From Sinobacterium caligoides (GTDB lineage Bacteria > Pseudomonadota > Gammaproteobacteria > Pseudomonadales > Sinobacteriaceae), in contig NZ_RKHR01000003.1 in NCBI RefSeq assembly GCF_003752585.1, forward strand, positions 1-64,000: 64,000 nucleotides of DNA, given 5' to 3'. Below the pieces are notes generated by a model. The model was given only the letters and a program-made list of their open reading frames with translations, had not been told where the DNA came from and made no database searches. The translations under genes and the position numbers were made by a program. Of the stretch, positions 21,307 through 32,984 are shown one piece after another; within the stretch, counting starts at the first letter, position 1, and each line of letters opens with the position of its first letter.

Positions 21307-23580
21307 TTAGACGACGACCTCTTCTGCCGCAAGAACCAGTTTCTCATCCTCGATCAGCACATGAACTGTACCACCGGACTCCGCAAGCTCCCCAAACAAC
21401 ACCATCTCTGCAAGCGGCTTTTTAATCGACTCCTGGATAATCCGAGCCATGGGTCTTGCCCCCATGTTCTGATCATAACCATGCTCAACCAGCCATAACC
21501 TTGCCTCCTGACTGATCTCTAACACTACCTTTTTGTCGTCGAGCTGTGCTTGTAACTCTACTAAGAATTTATCCACGACAGTAAGCACCACATCAACATT
21601 CAGGCTATCAAACTGAATGATGCCGTCCAACCTATTTCTAAACTCCGGCGTGAACATCTTTTTAATAGCTTCTGCACCATCGGTGCTATGATCCTGTACG
21701 GTAAAGCCAATGGAGCGCCTTGCTATATCTTCCGCCCCCGCATTTGTCGTCATAATAAGAATGACATTACGGAAGTCAGACTTTCGACCATTGTTATCGG
21801 TCAATGTACCGTGATCCATTACCTGCAATAAAAGATTAAAGACATCAGGATGAGCCTTCTCTATTTCATCCAGCAATATGACACTATGCGGCGACTTGCT
21901 TACAGCCTCAGTTAATAAGCCACCTTGATCATAACCAACGTACCCAGGGGGGGCGCCGATTAATCGAGAGACAGTGTGACGCTCCATATACTCAGACATA
22001 TCAAAGCGAATCAACTCGATACCCAGAGCACTGGCAAGCTGTTTAGTAACCTCAGTTTTTCCCACGCCTGTTGGGCCCGAAAAGAGGAAAGAACCGACAG
22101 GCTTATCATCGGCTTTCAAGCCAGCCCTGGACAACTTAATCGCAGTACTGAGCGCAGTAATAGCCCTGTCCTGACCAAAGATTGTTAGCTTTAGATTATC
22201 TTCAAGCTTGGCGAGAACGCTCTTGTCAGTGCTAGAAACACTCTTAGCCGGTATTCGAGCAATCTTGGAGATAACTAGCTCAATATCAGACACCCCTATG
22301 AGCTTCTTGCGTTTATTCGTCGGCTGTAAACGCTGATAAGCCCCCGCCTCATCGATGACATCAATAGCCTTGTCCGGAAGGAAGCGCTCATTAATATAGC
22401 GCTCTGCAAGCTCTGAAGCTGCTTTAAGAGCCTTGGCGCTATACTTGACGTCGTGATGCTCCTCAAACTTACCTTTCAAGCCCTTAAGTATTTCAAAAGT
22501 TTGCTCTACAGACGGCTCTAAAATATCAACCTTCTGAAAGCGACGCGCTAGCGCCCTATCCTTCTCAAAAATCCCTCGGAACTCTTGGAATGTCGTCGAA
22601 CCAATACAGCGCATCTCACCAGAACTAAGCATAGGCTTAACCAAGTTTGAGGCATCCATTACACCACCTGATGCCGCCCCTGCTCCGATAATAGTATGTA
22701 TTTCATCGATGAAGAGAATGGCATGCTTTCGCTTCTTAAGCTCGGCAAGTAAGCCCTTAAAGCGCTTTTCAAAATCCCCTCTGTATTTAGTACCCGCCAA
22801 CAGCGAACCTAGATCCAAAGAGTATACGACGCTATCTTTAAGTATGTCCGGAACCTTACCTTCGACAATAAGCTTAGCCAGCCCCTCTGCAATCGCAGTT
22901 TTACCAACACCTGACTCACCGACCAACAATGGATTGTTCTTACGTCGACGAGAAAGAATCTGCGAAACACGGGCAACTTCATGATCACGCCCAATCAAAG
23001 GGTCGATCTTACCTAAGGCCGCTTGCTCATTAAGGTTTGTAGAGTAGCTGTCAAGTGGATTGGCCTCGGTAGACTCACCTGTAAAACCCTCTTCCTCGAC
23101 CTGCTCTTGCTCCGCAGACTCACTCGAGTTCGCACTACCACCAGAGACTTTAGAGATACCATGGGTAATATAATTAACGACATCAAGACGTGCGATATTC
23201 TGCTGCTTAAGAAGGTAAACAGCCTGACTTTCCTGCTCGCTAAAAATGGCAACGAGGACATTAGCACCCGTTACCTCCTTCTTTCCAGACGACTGAACGT
23301 GAAAAACGGCTCGCTGCAACACGCGCTGAAAACCAAGAGTAGGCTGGGTCTCTCTTTCCTTGTCGTCTTCAGGAATTAGCGGTGTAGTAGAGTCGACGAA
23401 ATCCACTAATTCGACACGAAGCTTACTTATATCGATACCGCAAGCGGTTAGCACGGACTGTGCGGCACTATTATCAAGTAGCGCCAAAAGTAAGTGCTCG
23501 ACCGTCATGAATTCATGGCGCTTAGTACGTGCACCCTTGAAAGCTATATTAAGTGTGGCTTCCAAATCTTTACTTAGCAT
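21307..23580 (-). CDS. clpA: ATP-dependent Clp protease ATP-binding subunit ClpA
   Basis: This 757-residue double AAA+ unfoldase feeds substrates to ClpP. The N-domain (1-145), which binds ClpS, is followed by D1 with Walker A GESGVGKT (about 222-229) and D2 with GPTGVGKT (about 500). The C-terminal MGARPMARIIQ is typical of ClpA, and the IGF/IGL-type loop that docks ClpP should lie in D2 (RSIGFTV near 620). It is 32 bases downstream of clpS, so the adaptor and unfoldase are co-expressed. Confidence 0.97.
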   Translation of the reverse strand: MLSKDLEATLNIAFKGARTKRHEFMTVEHLLLALLDNSAAQSVLTACGIDISKLRVELVDFVDSTTPLIPEDDKERETQPTLGFQRVLQRAVFHVQSSGKKEVTGANVLVAIFSEQESQAVYLLKQQNIARLDVVNYITHGISKVSGGSANSSESAEQEQVEEEGFTGESTEANPLDSYSTNLNEQAALGKIDPLIGRDHEVARVSQILSRRRKNNPLLVGESGVGKTAIAEGLAKLIVEGKVPDILKDSVVYSLDLGSLLAGTKYRGDFEKRFKGLLAELKKRKHAILFIDEIHTIIGAGAASGGVMDASNLVKPMLSSGEMRCIGSTTFQEFRGIFEKDRALARRFQKVDILEPSVEQTFEILKGLKGKFEEHHDVKYSAKALKAASELAERYINERFLPDKAIDVIDEAGAYQRLQPTNKRKKLIGVSDIELVISKIARIPAKSVSSTDKSVLAKLEDNLKLTIFGQDRAITALSTAIKLSRAGLKADDKPVGSFLFSGPTGVGKTEVTKQLASALGIELIRFDMSEYMERHTVSRLIGAPPGYVGYDQGGLLTEAVSKSPHSVILLDEIEKAHPDVFNLLLQVMDHGTLTDNNGRKSDFRNVILIMTTNAGAEDIARRSIGFTVQDHSTDGAEAIKKMFTPEFRNRLDGIIQFDSLNVDVVLTVVDKFLVELQAQLDDKKVVLEISQEARLWLVEHGYDQNMGARPMARIIQESIKKPLAEMVLFGELAESGGTVHVLIEDEKLVLAAEEVVV

Positions 23581-23612
23581 ATTAAAACCTCGATCTCACT
23601 TGCTTAAAATCG

Positions 23613-23978
23613 TTATTCATCAACAGCCTCTATTTCACACAACAGCGGATGCTCGCTTTCTCGTGCGTACTGATTAACCTGCACCGCTTTCGTTTCAGCA
23701 ACATCTTTTGAATATATGCCGCAAACTCCCTTCCCCTTATTGTGCACCGCAAGCATCACCCTTGTGGCCGACTCTACTTCAAGATTGAAAAAAGCTTGTA
23801 ATATATGCACTACAAAGTCCATCGGCGTGTAGTCATCATTAAGCAACACTACCTGATATTGCGATGGACGCTTTAGTTTAGGCTTCTCCTCAGCGACCGC
23901 TAATGCGCCGTCACCTTGCTGGAGCTCATCACCTCTATCCATGCTTAATGTTAGTCGAAGATTATTAACTTTACCCAT
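23613..23978 (-). CDS. clpS: ClpS, N-degron adaptor of ClpA
   Basis: This protein of about 121 residues binds N-terminal Leu, Phe, Trp or Tyr and delivers substrates to ClpAP. The core [20 protein letters not shown] holds the N-degron pocket (NDD...M), and the rest follows the family ([32 protein letters not shown]). ATG 23978 is chosen. GTG 23993 with AGGAT upstream is an equally good start and would add five residues. It diverges from cspD and precedes clpA, the conserved arrangement. Confidence 0.95.
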   Translation of the reverse strand: MGKVNNLRLTLSMDRGDELQQGDGALAVAEEKPKLKRPSQYQVVLLNDDYTPMDFVVHILQAFFNLEVESATRVMLAVHNKGKGVCGIYSKDVAETKAVQVNQYARESEHPLLCEIEAVDE

Positions 23979-24216
23979 GTCACACTTACTCACGATAGAT
24001 CCTATTTTTGGAAGTCATTATACTAACACCCAATCGACTAGCAGTTCATACTTGACTAATATGGATTTAGGGTTTAAATGTGTATGTACGATATTTATAT
24101 GCTTTTTATTTGGCTACGGCAATACCTGCCTAGTCAAACAAGCATTCAAAAATATCTGCTTAATGACAAGTAAGTCAAAGCCTTAAGCTAAAGATAATCA
24201 AACAAGGATCGAAGTT

Positions 24217-24468
24217 ATGCAAACTGGAATTGTGAAGTGGTTCAACAACGCTAAAGGATATGGTTTTATCCTTCCCGATGAGGGCGAAGGCGATATTTTC
24301 GCTCATTACTCAACGATTGAAATGGATGGCTACAAGACACTTAAAGCGGGACAAAGCGTGGTGTTCGACACCGTCCCGGGGCCAAAAGGGCTCCACGCCT
24401 CGCTCATCATGAACCCGGAGTCAGCTCACGCCAAGCAAGACGCCGCCCTTGAAACCACGCCATCTTAG
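24217..24468 (+). CDS. cspD: Cold-shock-like protein CspD
   Basis: This 83-residue single cold-shock domain has RNP1 (KGYGFI) and RNP2 (DIFAHYS), plus an extended, alanine-rich tail. In E. coli, CspD inhibits replication in stationary phase and is not cold-induced, and the clpS-divergent position is the same. The ATG follows AAGGATCGAAGTT. A 200-base gap to clpS holds both promoters. An inverted repeat follows the stop. Confidence 0.93.
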   Translation: MQTGIVKWFNNAKGYGFILPDEGEGDIFAHYSTIEMDGYKTLKAGQSVVFDTVPGPKGLHASLIMNPESAHAKQDAALETTPS

Positions 24469-24480
24469 CGCGCTGACCTA

Positions 24481-24517
24481 CCTAGTATCCACACCCCAAG
24501 CGAGTGCGGATACTAGG
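24481..24517. terminator. Inverted repeat between cspD and icd, possible terminator
   Basis: CCTAGTATCC (24481-24490) pairs with GGATACTAGG (24508-24517), with CAC/GTG pairing inside after one mismatch. There is no clear T-run on either side, so intrinsic termination is only possible. It lies between the convergent cspD and icd stops. Confidence 0.5.
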
Positions 24518-24522
24518 AGTTG

Positions 24523-25776
24523 CTACATGTTTTCGATAATATCCGCACCAAACTCAGAGCATTTACGCAAGCTAGCGCCCTCCATCAATCGCTCAAAGTC
24601 GTAAGTTACTGTTTTGTTGTTAATTGCAACATTCATTCCCTTTATGATCAAGTCGGCAGCATCATTCCAACCAATGTGCCGGAGCATCATCTCTGCCGAG
24701 AGGATTAGCGAGCCAGGATTAACCTTGTCCAACCCACTGTACTTAGGGGCGGTGCCATGAGTTGCTTCAAATAACGCGATATCGTCACTTAAATTAGCGC
24801 CTGGAGCGATACCTATGCCACCAACTTGAGCCGCCAGAGCATCAGAGAGATAATCCCCGTTAAGGTTGAGCGTGGCAATGACACTGTACTCCTCTGGGCG
24901 TAGCAGCACCTGCTGTAGCATCGCATCAGCAATGACATCTTTAAAGATAATCTCACGCCCGGTATTAGGGTTGGTGATCTTCATCCAAGGCCCACCATCA
25001 AGAAGCTCTGCACCAAACTCCTCGACAGCCAGCTCATACCCCCAATCCTTAAAGCTACCCTCTGTAAACTTCATGATATTACCCTTATGCACCAAGGTAA
25101 CTGAAGGGAGGTCCTGCTCGATAGTGTATTGGATAGCCTTCCTGATAAGACGCCGACTGCCATCACGTGAGACGGGCTTAATGCCAATACCGCAATGATC
25201 AGAAAATCGAATTTTGGTGACACCCATCTCGTCTTGCAGGAAACTGATTATCTTTTTAGCTTCACGGCTATCGGCCTGCCACTCGATACCACAATAAATG
25301 TCTTCAGCATTCTCCCTAAAAATGACCATATTGGTCTTTTGTGGTTCACGAACAGGGGATGGAACCCCTTTGAACCAACGTACTGGTCGCTGACAGACAT
25401 AGAGGTCAAGCTCTTGTCGCAACGCAACGTTTAGCGAGCGAAAACCACCACCAACAGGCGTTGTTAGAGGACCTTTGATGGCAACAGTATACTCCTTGAT
25501 AGCATTCAAGGTCTCGGCAGGAAACCAGTCGCCATCATAAAGGTCCGCAGCCTTTTCGCCGGTATATATTTCCATCCAGGAAACTTTTTTAGCTCCTCCA
25601 TAAGCTTTAGCAACGGCAGCATCGACGACATCGATCATAACTGGCGTAATATCACTGCCAATACCATCGCCCTCGATAAAAGGTATAATTGGATTGTTGG
25701 GTACAGATAGCACAAAGTCATCATCGACTCGAATCTTCTCGCCTTGAGCAGGCACCTTAATATGCTGATATCCCAT
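24523..25776 (-). CDS. icd: NADP-dependent isocitrate dehydrogenase, dimeric (E. coli type)
   Basis: This 417-residue TCA-cycle enzyme oxidatively decarboxylates isocitrate to 2-oxoglutarate. Family hallmarks are [12 protein letters not shown] near residue 31, [24 protein letters not shown] around 112-135 and the C-terminal NAD(P) loop HGTAPKYSG. Ser114 sits in the position phosphorylated by AceK in E. coli, so reversible phosphorylation is possible if aceK exists elsewhere. A second, unrelated NADP-isocitrate dehydrogenase lies under 1 kb upstream on the same strand. Confidence 0.97.
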   Translation of the reverse strand: MGYQHIKVPAQGEKIRVDDDFVLSVPNNPIIPFIEGDGIGSDITPVMIDVVDAAVAKAYGGAKKVSWMEIYTGEKAADLYDGDWFPAETLNAIKEYTVAIKGPLTTPVGGGFRSLNVALRQELDLYVCQRPVRWFKGVPSPVREPQKTNMVIFRENAEDIYCGIEWQADSREAKKIISFLQDEMGVTKIRFSDHCGIGIKPVSRDGSRRLIRKAIQYTIEQDLPSVTLVHKGNIMKFTEGSFKDWGYELAVEEFGAELLDGGPWMKITNPNTGREIIFKDVIADAMLQQVLLRPEEYSVIATLNLNGDYLSDALAAQVGGIGIAPGANLSDDIALFEATHGTAPKYSGLDKVNPGSLILSAEMMLRHIGWNDAADLIIKGMNVAINNKTVTYDFERLMEGASLRKCSEFGADIIENM

Positions 25777-25892
25777 TTTGACCCCGTTTTAATTTAATTA
25801 GCAGGTAAATTCCGCATGTACTATACGACAACATCCAGCCAATAGCACATTCGCCACCACTCAATATCCGCATAATCAACCAAGAGCAGCTT

Positions 25893-26540
25893 ATGAGCGA
25901 GATTTACCTGTTGAACAAACCCTTTAATGTATTAAGTCAATTTACAGACAAAGAACAAAGGGCAACACTTGCCGACTTCATCAAGACAAGCGATATATAC
26001 CCTGCTGGGCGGTTAGACTACGACTCAGAGGGACTTATTCTGCTCACAGCTGACGGCCAACTCGCACACAGAATAGCCGACCCAAAACACAAGCTTAGCA
26101 AAACCTACCTGGTACAGGTCGAAGGCGTGGTCAAGCAGTCAGTACTGACCCAGCTAAACAAAGGTGTAACACTCAATGACGGCCCCACTAAGCCTGCCAA
26201 AGCCGAACTGACCAACGAGCCGAGCTGGCTATGGGAAAGAACCCCCCCAATTCGTCAACGCCAAAACAGCGCCACAAGCTGGCTATCGCTCACTATAAGC
26301 GAAGGAAGAAACAGACAAGTTCGCCGTATGACCGCCTCTGTAGGTCACCCTACACTACGGCTGATTCGAATAAAGATCGGCCCATGGAGCCTCGAACAGC
26401 TAAAACCAGGTGAGTACAGGATCGAGCATGTTCACATGCCAAAAAGCACAGCACGAGAACAGCCGGGAAAAAATAGGCGAAACACGCGCGCAGGTCTCAA
26501 CAGCACGCATAAAGCGAGGAACAAAAAACGACAGAAATAG
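25893..26540 (+). CDS. rluE: 23S rRNA pseudouridine synthase RluE (RsuA family)
   Basis: This 215-residue pseudouridine synthase resembles RluE, which modifies U2457 of 23S rRNA. The catalytic aspartate lies in AGRLDYDSEGLILLT (about residues 38-52), and GRNRQVRRMTASVGHPTLRLIR is the family C-terminal motif. There is no N-terminal S4 domain, as in RluE. The tail (about 185-215) is basic and low-complexity. It sits alone between the two isocitrate dehydrogenases, as in several gammaproteobacteria. Confidence 0.92.
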   Translation: MSEIYLLNKPFNVLSQFTDKEQRATLADFIKTSDIYPAGRLDYDSEGLILLTADGQLAHRIADPKHKLSKTYLVQVEGVVKQSVLTQLNKGVTLNDGPTKPAKAELTNEPSWLWERTPPIRQRQNSATSWLSLTISEGRNRQVRRMTASVGHPTLRLIRIKIGPWSLEQLKPGEYRIEHVHMPKSTAREQPGKNRRNTRAGLNSTHKARNKKRQK

Positions 26541-26542
26541 TG

Positions 26543-26572
26543 CAAAAAAACCGCCTACATTACTGTGGCGGC
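26543..26572 (-). terminator. Rho-independent terminator of the monomeric isocitrate dehydrogenase gene
   Basis: On the minus strand GCCGCC, a short loop region and GGCGG are followed by TTTTTTT (26544-26550 on the plus strand read as A). It begins about 25 bases after the idh stop and lies right after the rluE stop. Confidence 0.8.
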
Positions 26573-26595
26573 TTCTCTCGACACGCTTAAATATC

Positions 26596-28821
26596 TTAGA
26601 TTGAAGCTATCGCTTCATTCAGGGTCGCACTAGGTCGCATTGAGTCTTCTGCCTTCTTTTGATCCAGCAGATAATAGCCACCTAAATCGATCGCCTCTCC
26701 CTGAGCATCGTTGAGCTCCTTAACGATCTTCTCTTCGTTTGAAGACAAGAGCTCAGCGAATGCTGCAAAGCGCTGCTGCAACGCCTTATCATCTGTTTGA
26801 GCCGCCAATGACTGGGCCCAGTAAAGCGCAAGATAGTAGTGGCTACCACGATTATCCAGCTCGTTGACACGGCGCGAAGGCGACTTGTTGCTCTCCAAGA
26901 ACATATCTGTCGCAGTATTCAGCGTCTCAGCGAGAACCTTCGCGGCTTGGTTACCTGACTTAACTGCAAGATCTTCAATTGAGACCGATAGCGCTAAAAA
27001 TTCACCGAGCGAGTCCCAGCGCAAATGGCCTTCTTGCTCAAATTGCTGCACGTGCTTTGGCGCCGAACCGCCTGCGCCCGTTTCAAATAAACCACCGCCA
27101 GCCAGCAGAGGTACAATCGATAGCATTTTTGCGCTAGTGCCAAGTTCAAGGATCGGAAAAAGATCTGTCAAGTAATCACGCAGCACGTTCCCTGTTACAG
27201 AGATCGTATCTTGACCAGCCTTAACACGCTCAAGCGTGTAGCGAGTAGCCTCAACAGGCGACATAACCTTAATCTCTAAGTCTGCGATATCGTAATCCTG
27301 CAGATACCTTTCAACAATAGAGATGAGGTTGCTGTCGTGTGCGCGGCTCTTGTCTAACCAAAAAACCGCTGGAGAACTGGTCGCTTTAGCACGATTAACA
27401 GCGAGCTTAACCCAATCCTTTATCGCGACATCCTTCACCTGACACATGCGCCAGATGTCACCTTTCTCAACATCATGCTCGAAAACCACACGATCTTCGC
27501 TATCTATGACGCGAACAACACCATCGGCAGGGATCTTGAAAGTCTTATCGTGCGAACCGTACTCTTCTGCCTTCTTGGCCATTAAGCCAACATTTGCAAC
27601 ATTACCCATCGTAGTAACATCGAAGGCGCCATGCTGCTTACAGAAATCAATGGTCTCTTGATAAACACCGGCATAGCAACGATCAGGGATCATTGCCTTA
27701 GTGTCATGCAGCTTACCATCGGTCCCCCACATCATGCCTGAAGAGCGAATTGCTGCCGGCATAGAGGCGTCAATAATCACATCACTAGGAACATGTAGAT
27801 TGGTAATGCCGCGATCAGAGTCCACCATCGCCAATTCTGGTCGTGAACTATAAACCGCATCGATCGCTGCCACGATCTCTTGCTGCTGATCTTCGCTTAA
27901 GCTTTGGATTTTGGCATAAACATCGCCGAGACCATTACTTGCATCAACACCAAGCTCTTCAAATAGCTCGGCATACTTCTCAAAAACATCTTTAAAGTAA
28001 ACGGTAACCGCATGACCAAACATGATAGGGTCGGAGACCTTCATCATCGTCGCCTTAAGGTGTAGTGATAACATTACACCCTCTGCCTTGGCGTCTTGCA
28101 TCTCTGCCTCAAAAAAGGCGCGCAGTGACTTGACGCTCATAACAGATGCATCAATAACTTCACCGGCCAACAACGGGTTGCTCGCTTTTAACGTAGTCGT
28201 CTGACCATTTGCCAGCAACTCAATACGTACGTCAGTGTCAGCAGCCATAACAGCAGATTGCTCGCTGCCGTAAAAATCACCTGACGACATATGGGCAACA
28301 TTGGTCTTCGAGGTGCTAGACCACTCACCCATTGAGTGAGGGTTTTTCTTCGCGAAATTCTTTACCGGCGCAGCAACGCGGCGATCAGAGTTACCTTCAC
28401 GCAACACTGGGTTTACAGCGCTTCCTAGCACCTTTGAATAGCGGTCTTTAACAGCCTGCTCGGAGTCATTAGTTACCTCTTCAGGGTAATCAGGGATGTC
28501 ATATCCCTTCGCCTGAAGCTCTGCTATTGCAGCATTGAGCTGTGGAATCGAAGCACTGATGTTCGGTAGCTTAATGATATTGGCAGAGGGTGTTTTTGCG
28601 AGCTCACCGAGCTCGGCAAGAGCATCACTTTGTTGCTGTTCTGCCGTTAGGTTATCAGGGAAGTTAGCGATGATACGACCAGCAAGAGAGATGTCTCGAG
28701 TCTCAACTTCGATGCCTGCGGCACCAGTAAAAGCCTGCACGATTGGCAGTAGTGAGAATGTAGCGAGAGCAGGTGCTTCATCGGTTTGTGTGTAAATTAT
28801 TTTTGAAGTATCTAGCGTCAT
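26596..28821 (-). CDS. NADP-dependent isocitrate dehydrogenase, monomeric type
   Basis: This 741-residue enzyme belongs to the monomeric IDH family (about 80 kDa, as in Azotobacter, Corynebacterium and cold-adapted Colwellia) and catalyses the same reaction as Icd without sequence similarity. Recognisable blocks are [19 protein letters not shown] at the start, [16 protein letters not shown] near residue 171, and [19 protein letters not shown] near 580. Length is standard and the frame is intact, so it is not a relic. The ATG follows AGGAA, and a terminator ends the transcript. Confidence 0.97.
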   Translation of the reverse strand: MTLDTSKIIYTQTDEAPALATFSLLPIVQAFTGAAGIEVETRDISLAGRIIANFPDNLTAEQQQSDALAELGELAKTPSANIIKLPNISASIPQLNAAIAELQAKGYDIPDYPEEVTNDSEQAVKDRYSKVLGSAVNPVLREGNSDRRVAAPVKNFAKKNPHSMGEWSSTSKTNVAHMSSGDFYGSEQSAVMAADTDVRIELLANGQTTTLKASNPLLAGEVIDASVMSVKSLRAFFEAEMQDAKAEGVMLSLHLKATMMKVSDPIMFGHAVTVYFKDVFEKYAELFEELGVDASNGLGDVYAKIQSLSEDQQQEIVAAIDAVYSSRPELAMVDSDRGITNLHVPSDVIIDASMPAAIRSSGMMWGTDGKLHDTKAMIPDRCYAGVYQETIDFCKQHGAFDVTTMGNVANVGLMAKKAEEYGSHDKTFKIPADGVVRVIDSEDRVVFEHDVEKGDIWRMCQVKDVAIKDWVKLAVNRAKATSSPAVFWLDKSRAHDSNLISIVERYLQDYDIADLEIKVMSPVEATRYTLERVKAGQDTISVTGNVLRDYLTDLFPILELGTSAKMLSIVPLLAGGGLFETGAGGSAPKHVQQFEQEGHLRWDSLGEFLALSVSIEDLAVKSGNQAAKVLAETLNTATDMFLESNKSPSRRVNELDNRGSHYYLALYWAQSLAAQTDDKALQQRFAAFAELLSSNEEKIVKELNDAQGEAIDLGGYYLLDQKKAEDSMRPSATLNEAIASI

Positions 28822-29114
28822 GTATGTTCCTAACAGTCTTATGGCGGGTTCGCCCGAGGCTCAATAAAAGATGACTCGTGATCACCTTTGTCAACAATGC
28901 TCGAACCCCTTCATTAAAATGCGAGGCACAATATATCATCATTAACAATTATATGTGTCATTCATTTAGATTATTAGGTGAAGGTTAAAAAGGGCAACAT
29001 GATAAAAAAGCCGACAAACTCATCGATTGCTAGAGCAGCGTGTTAGAATCAATGGCAGCCTTCGCAGCAGGCCTACAGCATCGTTCATACGCGAATAAAC
29101 ACTGAGCTTTTTAT

Positions 29115-29573
29115 ATGCAACATAGCTTCACGCCCCATATTACTGTCGCGACCGTCGTAACACGGGAGTTCAGGGGTCACACTCAATACCTGATGGTAGA
29201 AGAGCGCTGTAAAGACAGTAACTTACTCGTCTTTAACCAGCCAGCCGGGCATGTTGAGGCACACGAGAGCCTTGTTGACGCCGCTTGCCGGGAAACTCTT
29301 GAAGAGACAGCCTACCAAGTAGAGATCACTGCTCTGATTGGCCACTCACGCTACGAAGCAGCGAATGGCTCCACCTATTTCCGTACGACCTTTGCAGCCG
29401 ACCTTGCAATATATCACGATGACGCCATATTAGATGAAGATATACACAAAGTTCATTGGCTGAGCTATGCCGAAATAATCGCTTTATCTGCTAGAATGCG
29501 CAGCCCCTTAGTTATAAAATCCATCAATCGTCACAGAGATGGGCAAATTTACCCCCTTAGTGTGATTTATTAG
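29115..29573 (+). CDS. nudJ: Nudix hydrolase, NudJ-like
   Basis: This 152-residue nudix protein resembles NudJ, which dephosphorylates thiamine and nucleotide pyrophosphates. The nudix box runs from Gly45 ([22 protein letters not shown]). Catalytic Glu and Arg residues are kept (Arg59, Glu60, Glu63, Glu64), but the usual glycine after EEx is Ala66. It is 13 bases upstream of mnmA, the linkage also seen in E. coli and Pseudomonas. The natural substrate is not evident. Confidence 0.88.
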   Translation: MQHSFTPHITVATVVTREFRGHTQYLMVEERCKDSNLLVFNQPAGHVEAHESLVDAACRETLEETAYQVEITALIGHSRYEAANGSTYFRTTFAADLAIYHDDAILDEDIHKVHWLSYAEIIALSARMRSPLVIKSINRHRDGQIYPLSVIY

Positions 29574-29586
29574 TACAGGTTTACAA

Positions 29587-30714
29587 ATGAGATCTACCCA
29601 AAAAGTCATTGTCGGCATGTCCGGCGGTGTCGATTCATCAGTCTCTGCCCTACTCCTTCTTCAGCAGGGGTATGATGTCGAAGGCTTGTTTATGAAAAAC
29701 TGGGACGAGGACGACGGCACAGATTACTGCACCGCGAAAGACGACCTTGCTGACGCGCAGGCCGTAGCAGACAAGCTTGGCATCAAGCTCCACACTGCCA
29801 ATTTCGCAGCAGAGTACTGGGACAACGTTTTCGAGCACTTCTTAGCGGAATATAAGGCCGGCCGCACCCCCAACCCCGACGTGCTGTGTAACCGTGAAAT
29901 CAAGTTTCGGGCCTTCCTCGACTATGCCATCACTCTGGGCGCCGACCTCATCGCCACCGGGCATTACGTCAGGCGTAAACAGGGCGAGAATGGCACCGAG
30001 CTTTTGAAAGGGCTAGATAACAACAAAGACCAAAGCTACTTCTTGCATGCTGTTGGTTGCGAAGAGCTTTCTAAGTGCCTATTCCCTATCGGCGAGATGG
30101 AGAAGCCACTGGTTCGCGAAATTGCAGAAGAGCACCAGCTAGCGACAGCAAAGAAGAAAGATAGCACCGGCATCTGCTTCATCGGTGAGCGTCGCTTTAA
30201 GGATTTTCTAGCACAATACCTACCCGCCCAGCCCGGCCCAATAGTATCAACAGACGGCCATAGCATGGGCAAGCACTCTGGGCTTATGTACCACACACTA
30301 GGACAGCGTCAGGGTCTTGGCATCGGTGGTGTCGCTGGTAACAACAAACACGATGCCTGGTATGTGGTCGACAAAGATTTAGAGAACAACATCCTTTTGG
30401 TTGCCCAAGGCAGCCAACACCCTCGACTCTTTAAGAAAACACTAACAACACGACAGGTCTACTGGATTGATGGCAAGGGCCCCTCGCTTCCATTGCGCTG
30501 CAGCGCCAAAACTCGGTATCGACAACCTGATCAAGGCTGTCTGATTGAAGGCGACCCCGATGGCGGCTATCGCGTGCATTTCGACCAACTCCAACGCGCT
30601 ATGACCCCTGGTCAGTCAGTCGTTTTCTATGATGGTGAAACTTGCCTAGGTGGCGGCATTATCGAATACACATTCGATGAAACGCCGCCTATTGAGTCTC
30701 CTGTCACACAGTAA
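29587..30714 (+). CDS. mnmA: tRNA-specific 2-thiouridylase MnmA
   Basis: This 375-residue enzyme makes 2-thiouridine at the wobble position of tRNA-Lys, -Glu and -Gln. The N-terminal PP-loop is GMSGGVDSS (residues 10-18). Catalytic Cys101 lies in [12 protein letters not shown], and Cys197 in [13 protein letters not shown] carries the persulfide. The C-terminal barrel domains complete the usual length. It lies between nudJ and hflD on one strand. Confidence 0.97.
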   Translation: MRSTQKVIVGMSGGVDSSVSALLLLQQGYDVEGLFMKNWDEDDGTDYCTAKDDLADAQAVADKLGIKLHTANFAAEYWDNVFEHFLAEYKAGRTPNPDVLCNREIKFRAFLDYAITLGADLIATGHYVRRKQGENGTELLKGLDNNKDQSYFLHAVGCEELSKCLFPIGEMEKPLVREIAEEHQLATAKKKDSTGICFIGERRFKDFLAQYLPAQPGPIVSTDGHSMGKHSGLMYHTLGQRQGLGIGGVAGNNKHDAWYVVDKDLENNILLVAQGSQHPRLFKKTLTTRQVYWIDGKGPSLPLRCSAKTRYRQPDQGCLIEGDPDGGYRVHFDQLQRAMTPGQSVVFYDGETCLGGGIIEYTFDETPPIESPVTQ

Positions 30715-30733
30715 AATTAAACAATAGTTGATT

Positions 30734-31366
30734 ATGAATCGTCACCAGCAGCAAACACTCGCACTTGCGGGCATCGTACAAGCAGCAAAACTCGTGGACC
30801 AAATTGCAAGGACAGGCGTCTGCAGCAAGCCCGAGCTCGATACCTGCTTGCGCAGCCTCTTTGCCTTTGACCCCGACAGCACAGAGCAGATCTACGGCGA
30901 CCGTCATCAACTTAGTAGTGGCTTAAAGCTAATCGAGGGGCTATTAGGCAAAGACGATATCGAGGGAAAGCCCGAGATATTGCGCTACGTAATGAGCCTG
31001 CTGCATCTCAATAAGAAACTATCAAGTCAAAGTCAGATGCTGGGGATTATCCATTCTCGCCTACAGCATGCCGCTTTCAATCTCGATAATTACGATAACA
31101 ACCCGCAACCATTAATCACCTCTGTCGCAGGACTCTACCAAGACACCTTATCGTCGCTCACCTTTCGCGTACAAGTCACCGGCAACGTCCAACACTTGAA
31201 GACACCCGCCAATGCCGACAAGATTCGCGCCCTGCTCCTTGCTGGCGTGAGGTCAGCCATGCTCTGGCGCCAACTCGGTGGCCGCAGATGGCAATTACTA
31301 CTGAATCGTCGCCAAATCCTTAGAGATACACGATCTTTACGGCAGAAAAGTACAATTCCAGATTAA
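30734..31366 (+). CDS. hflD: High-frequency lysogenisation protein HflD homologue
   Basis: This 210-residue all-helical protein resembles HflD, a membrane-associated protein that in E. coli counteracts phage lambda CII. Its wider role is unknown. Features are MNRHQQQTLALAGIVQAAKLVDQIA at the start and VRSAMLWRQLGGRRWQLLLNRR at the C-terminus. ATG 30734 is preferred over TTG 30728. The mnmA-hflD-purB order is conserved in gammaproteobacteria. Confidence 0.92.
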   Translation: MNRHQQQTLALAGIVQAAKLVDQIARTGVCSKPELDTCLRSLFAFDPDSTEQIYGDRHQLSSGLKLIEGLLGKDDIEGKPEILRYVMSLLHLNKKLSSQSQMLGIIHSRLQHAAFNLDNYDNNPQPLITSVAGLYQDTLSSLTFRVQVTGNVQHLKTPANADKIRALLLAGVRSAMLWRQLGGRRWQLLLNRRQILRDTRSLRQKSTIPD

Positions 31367-31447
31367 CTGCGACCTTAAAATATTGTATACTCGCGCCCTT
31401 TTCAGCACCCCTCATTCCAACTGTGTGGCGCATGGCGCGCCAACTAA

Positions 31448-32833
<1,386 letters not shown>

Positions 32834-32847
32834 GCCCTAGCCTACGA

Positions 32848-32868
32848 CTAGCCGCCCAAGGCGGCTAG
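32848..32868 (+). terminator. Hairpin downstream of purB
   Basis: CTAGCCGCC (32848-32856) and GGCGGCTAG (32860-32868) form a perfect 9-base stem with a CAA loop 15 bases after the purB stop. No T-run follows, so it may be a processing or attenuating hairpin rather than a full intrinsic terminator. Confidence 0.6.
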
Positions 32869-32984
32869 CCACCCCTCCTTCACGCCTAGAGCACCTCTTA
32901 CAAAATGCTGCCGCAACACACGCGATTTTCAATCAGCTACTAAGCCGCTATTATTCCCTCTACCGACACACACAAAGGCCCCTC

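Noticed and set aside
24481-24517. Transposon end or attachment site from the 10-base inverted repeat
   Set aside because: It is a single hairpin between two convergent stop codons with no target duplication or transposase, so a terminator-like role is simpler.
26596-28821. Second isocitrate dehydrogenase as a pseudogene or duplicate
   Set aside because: It belongs to an unrelated family, is full length with intact motifs, and has its own terminator.
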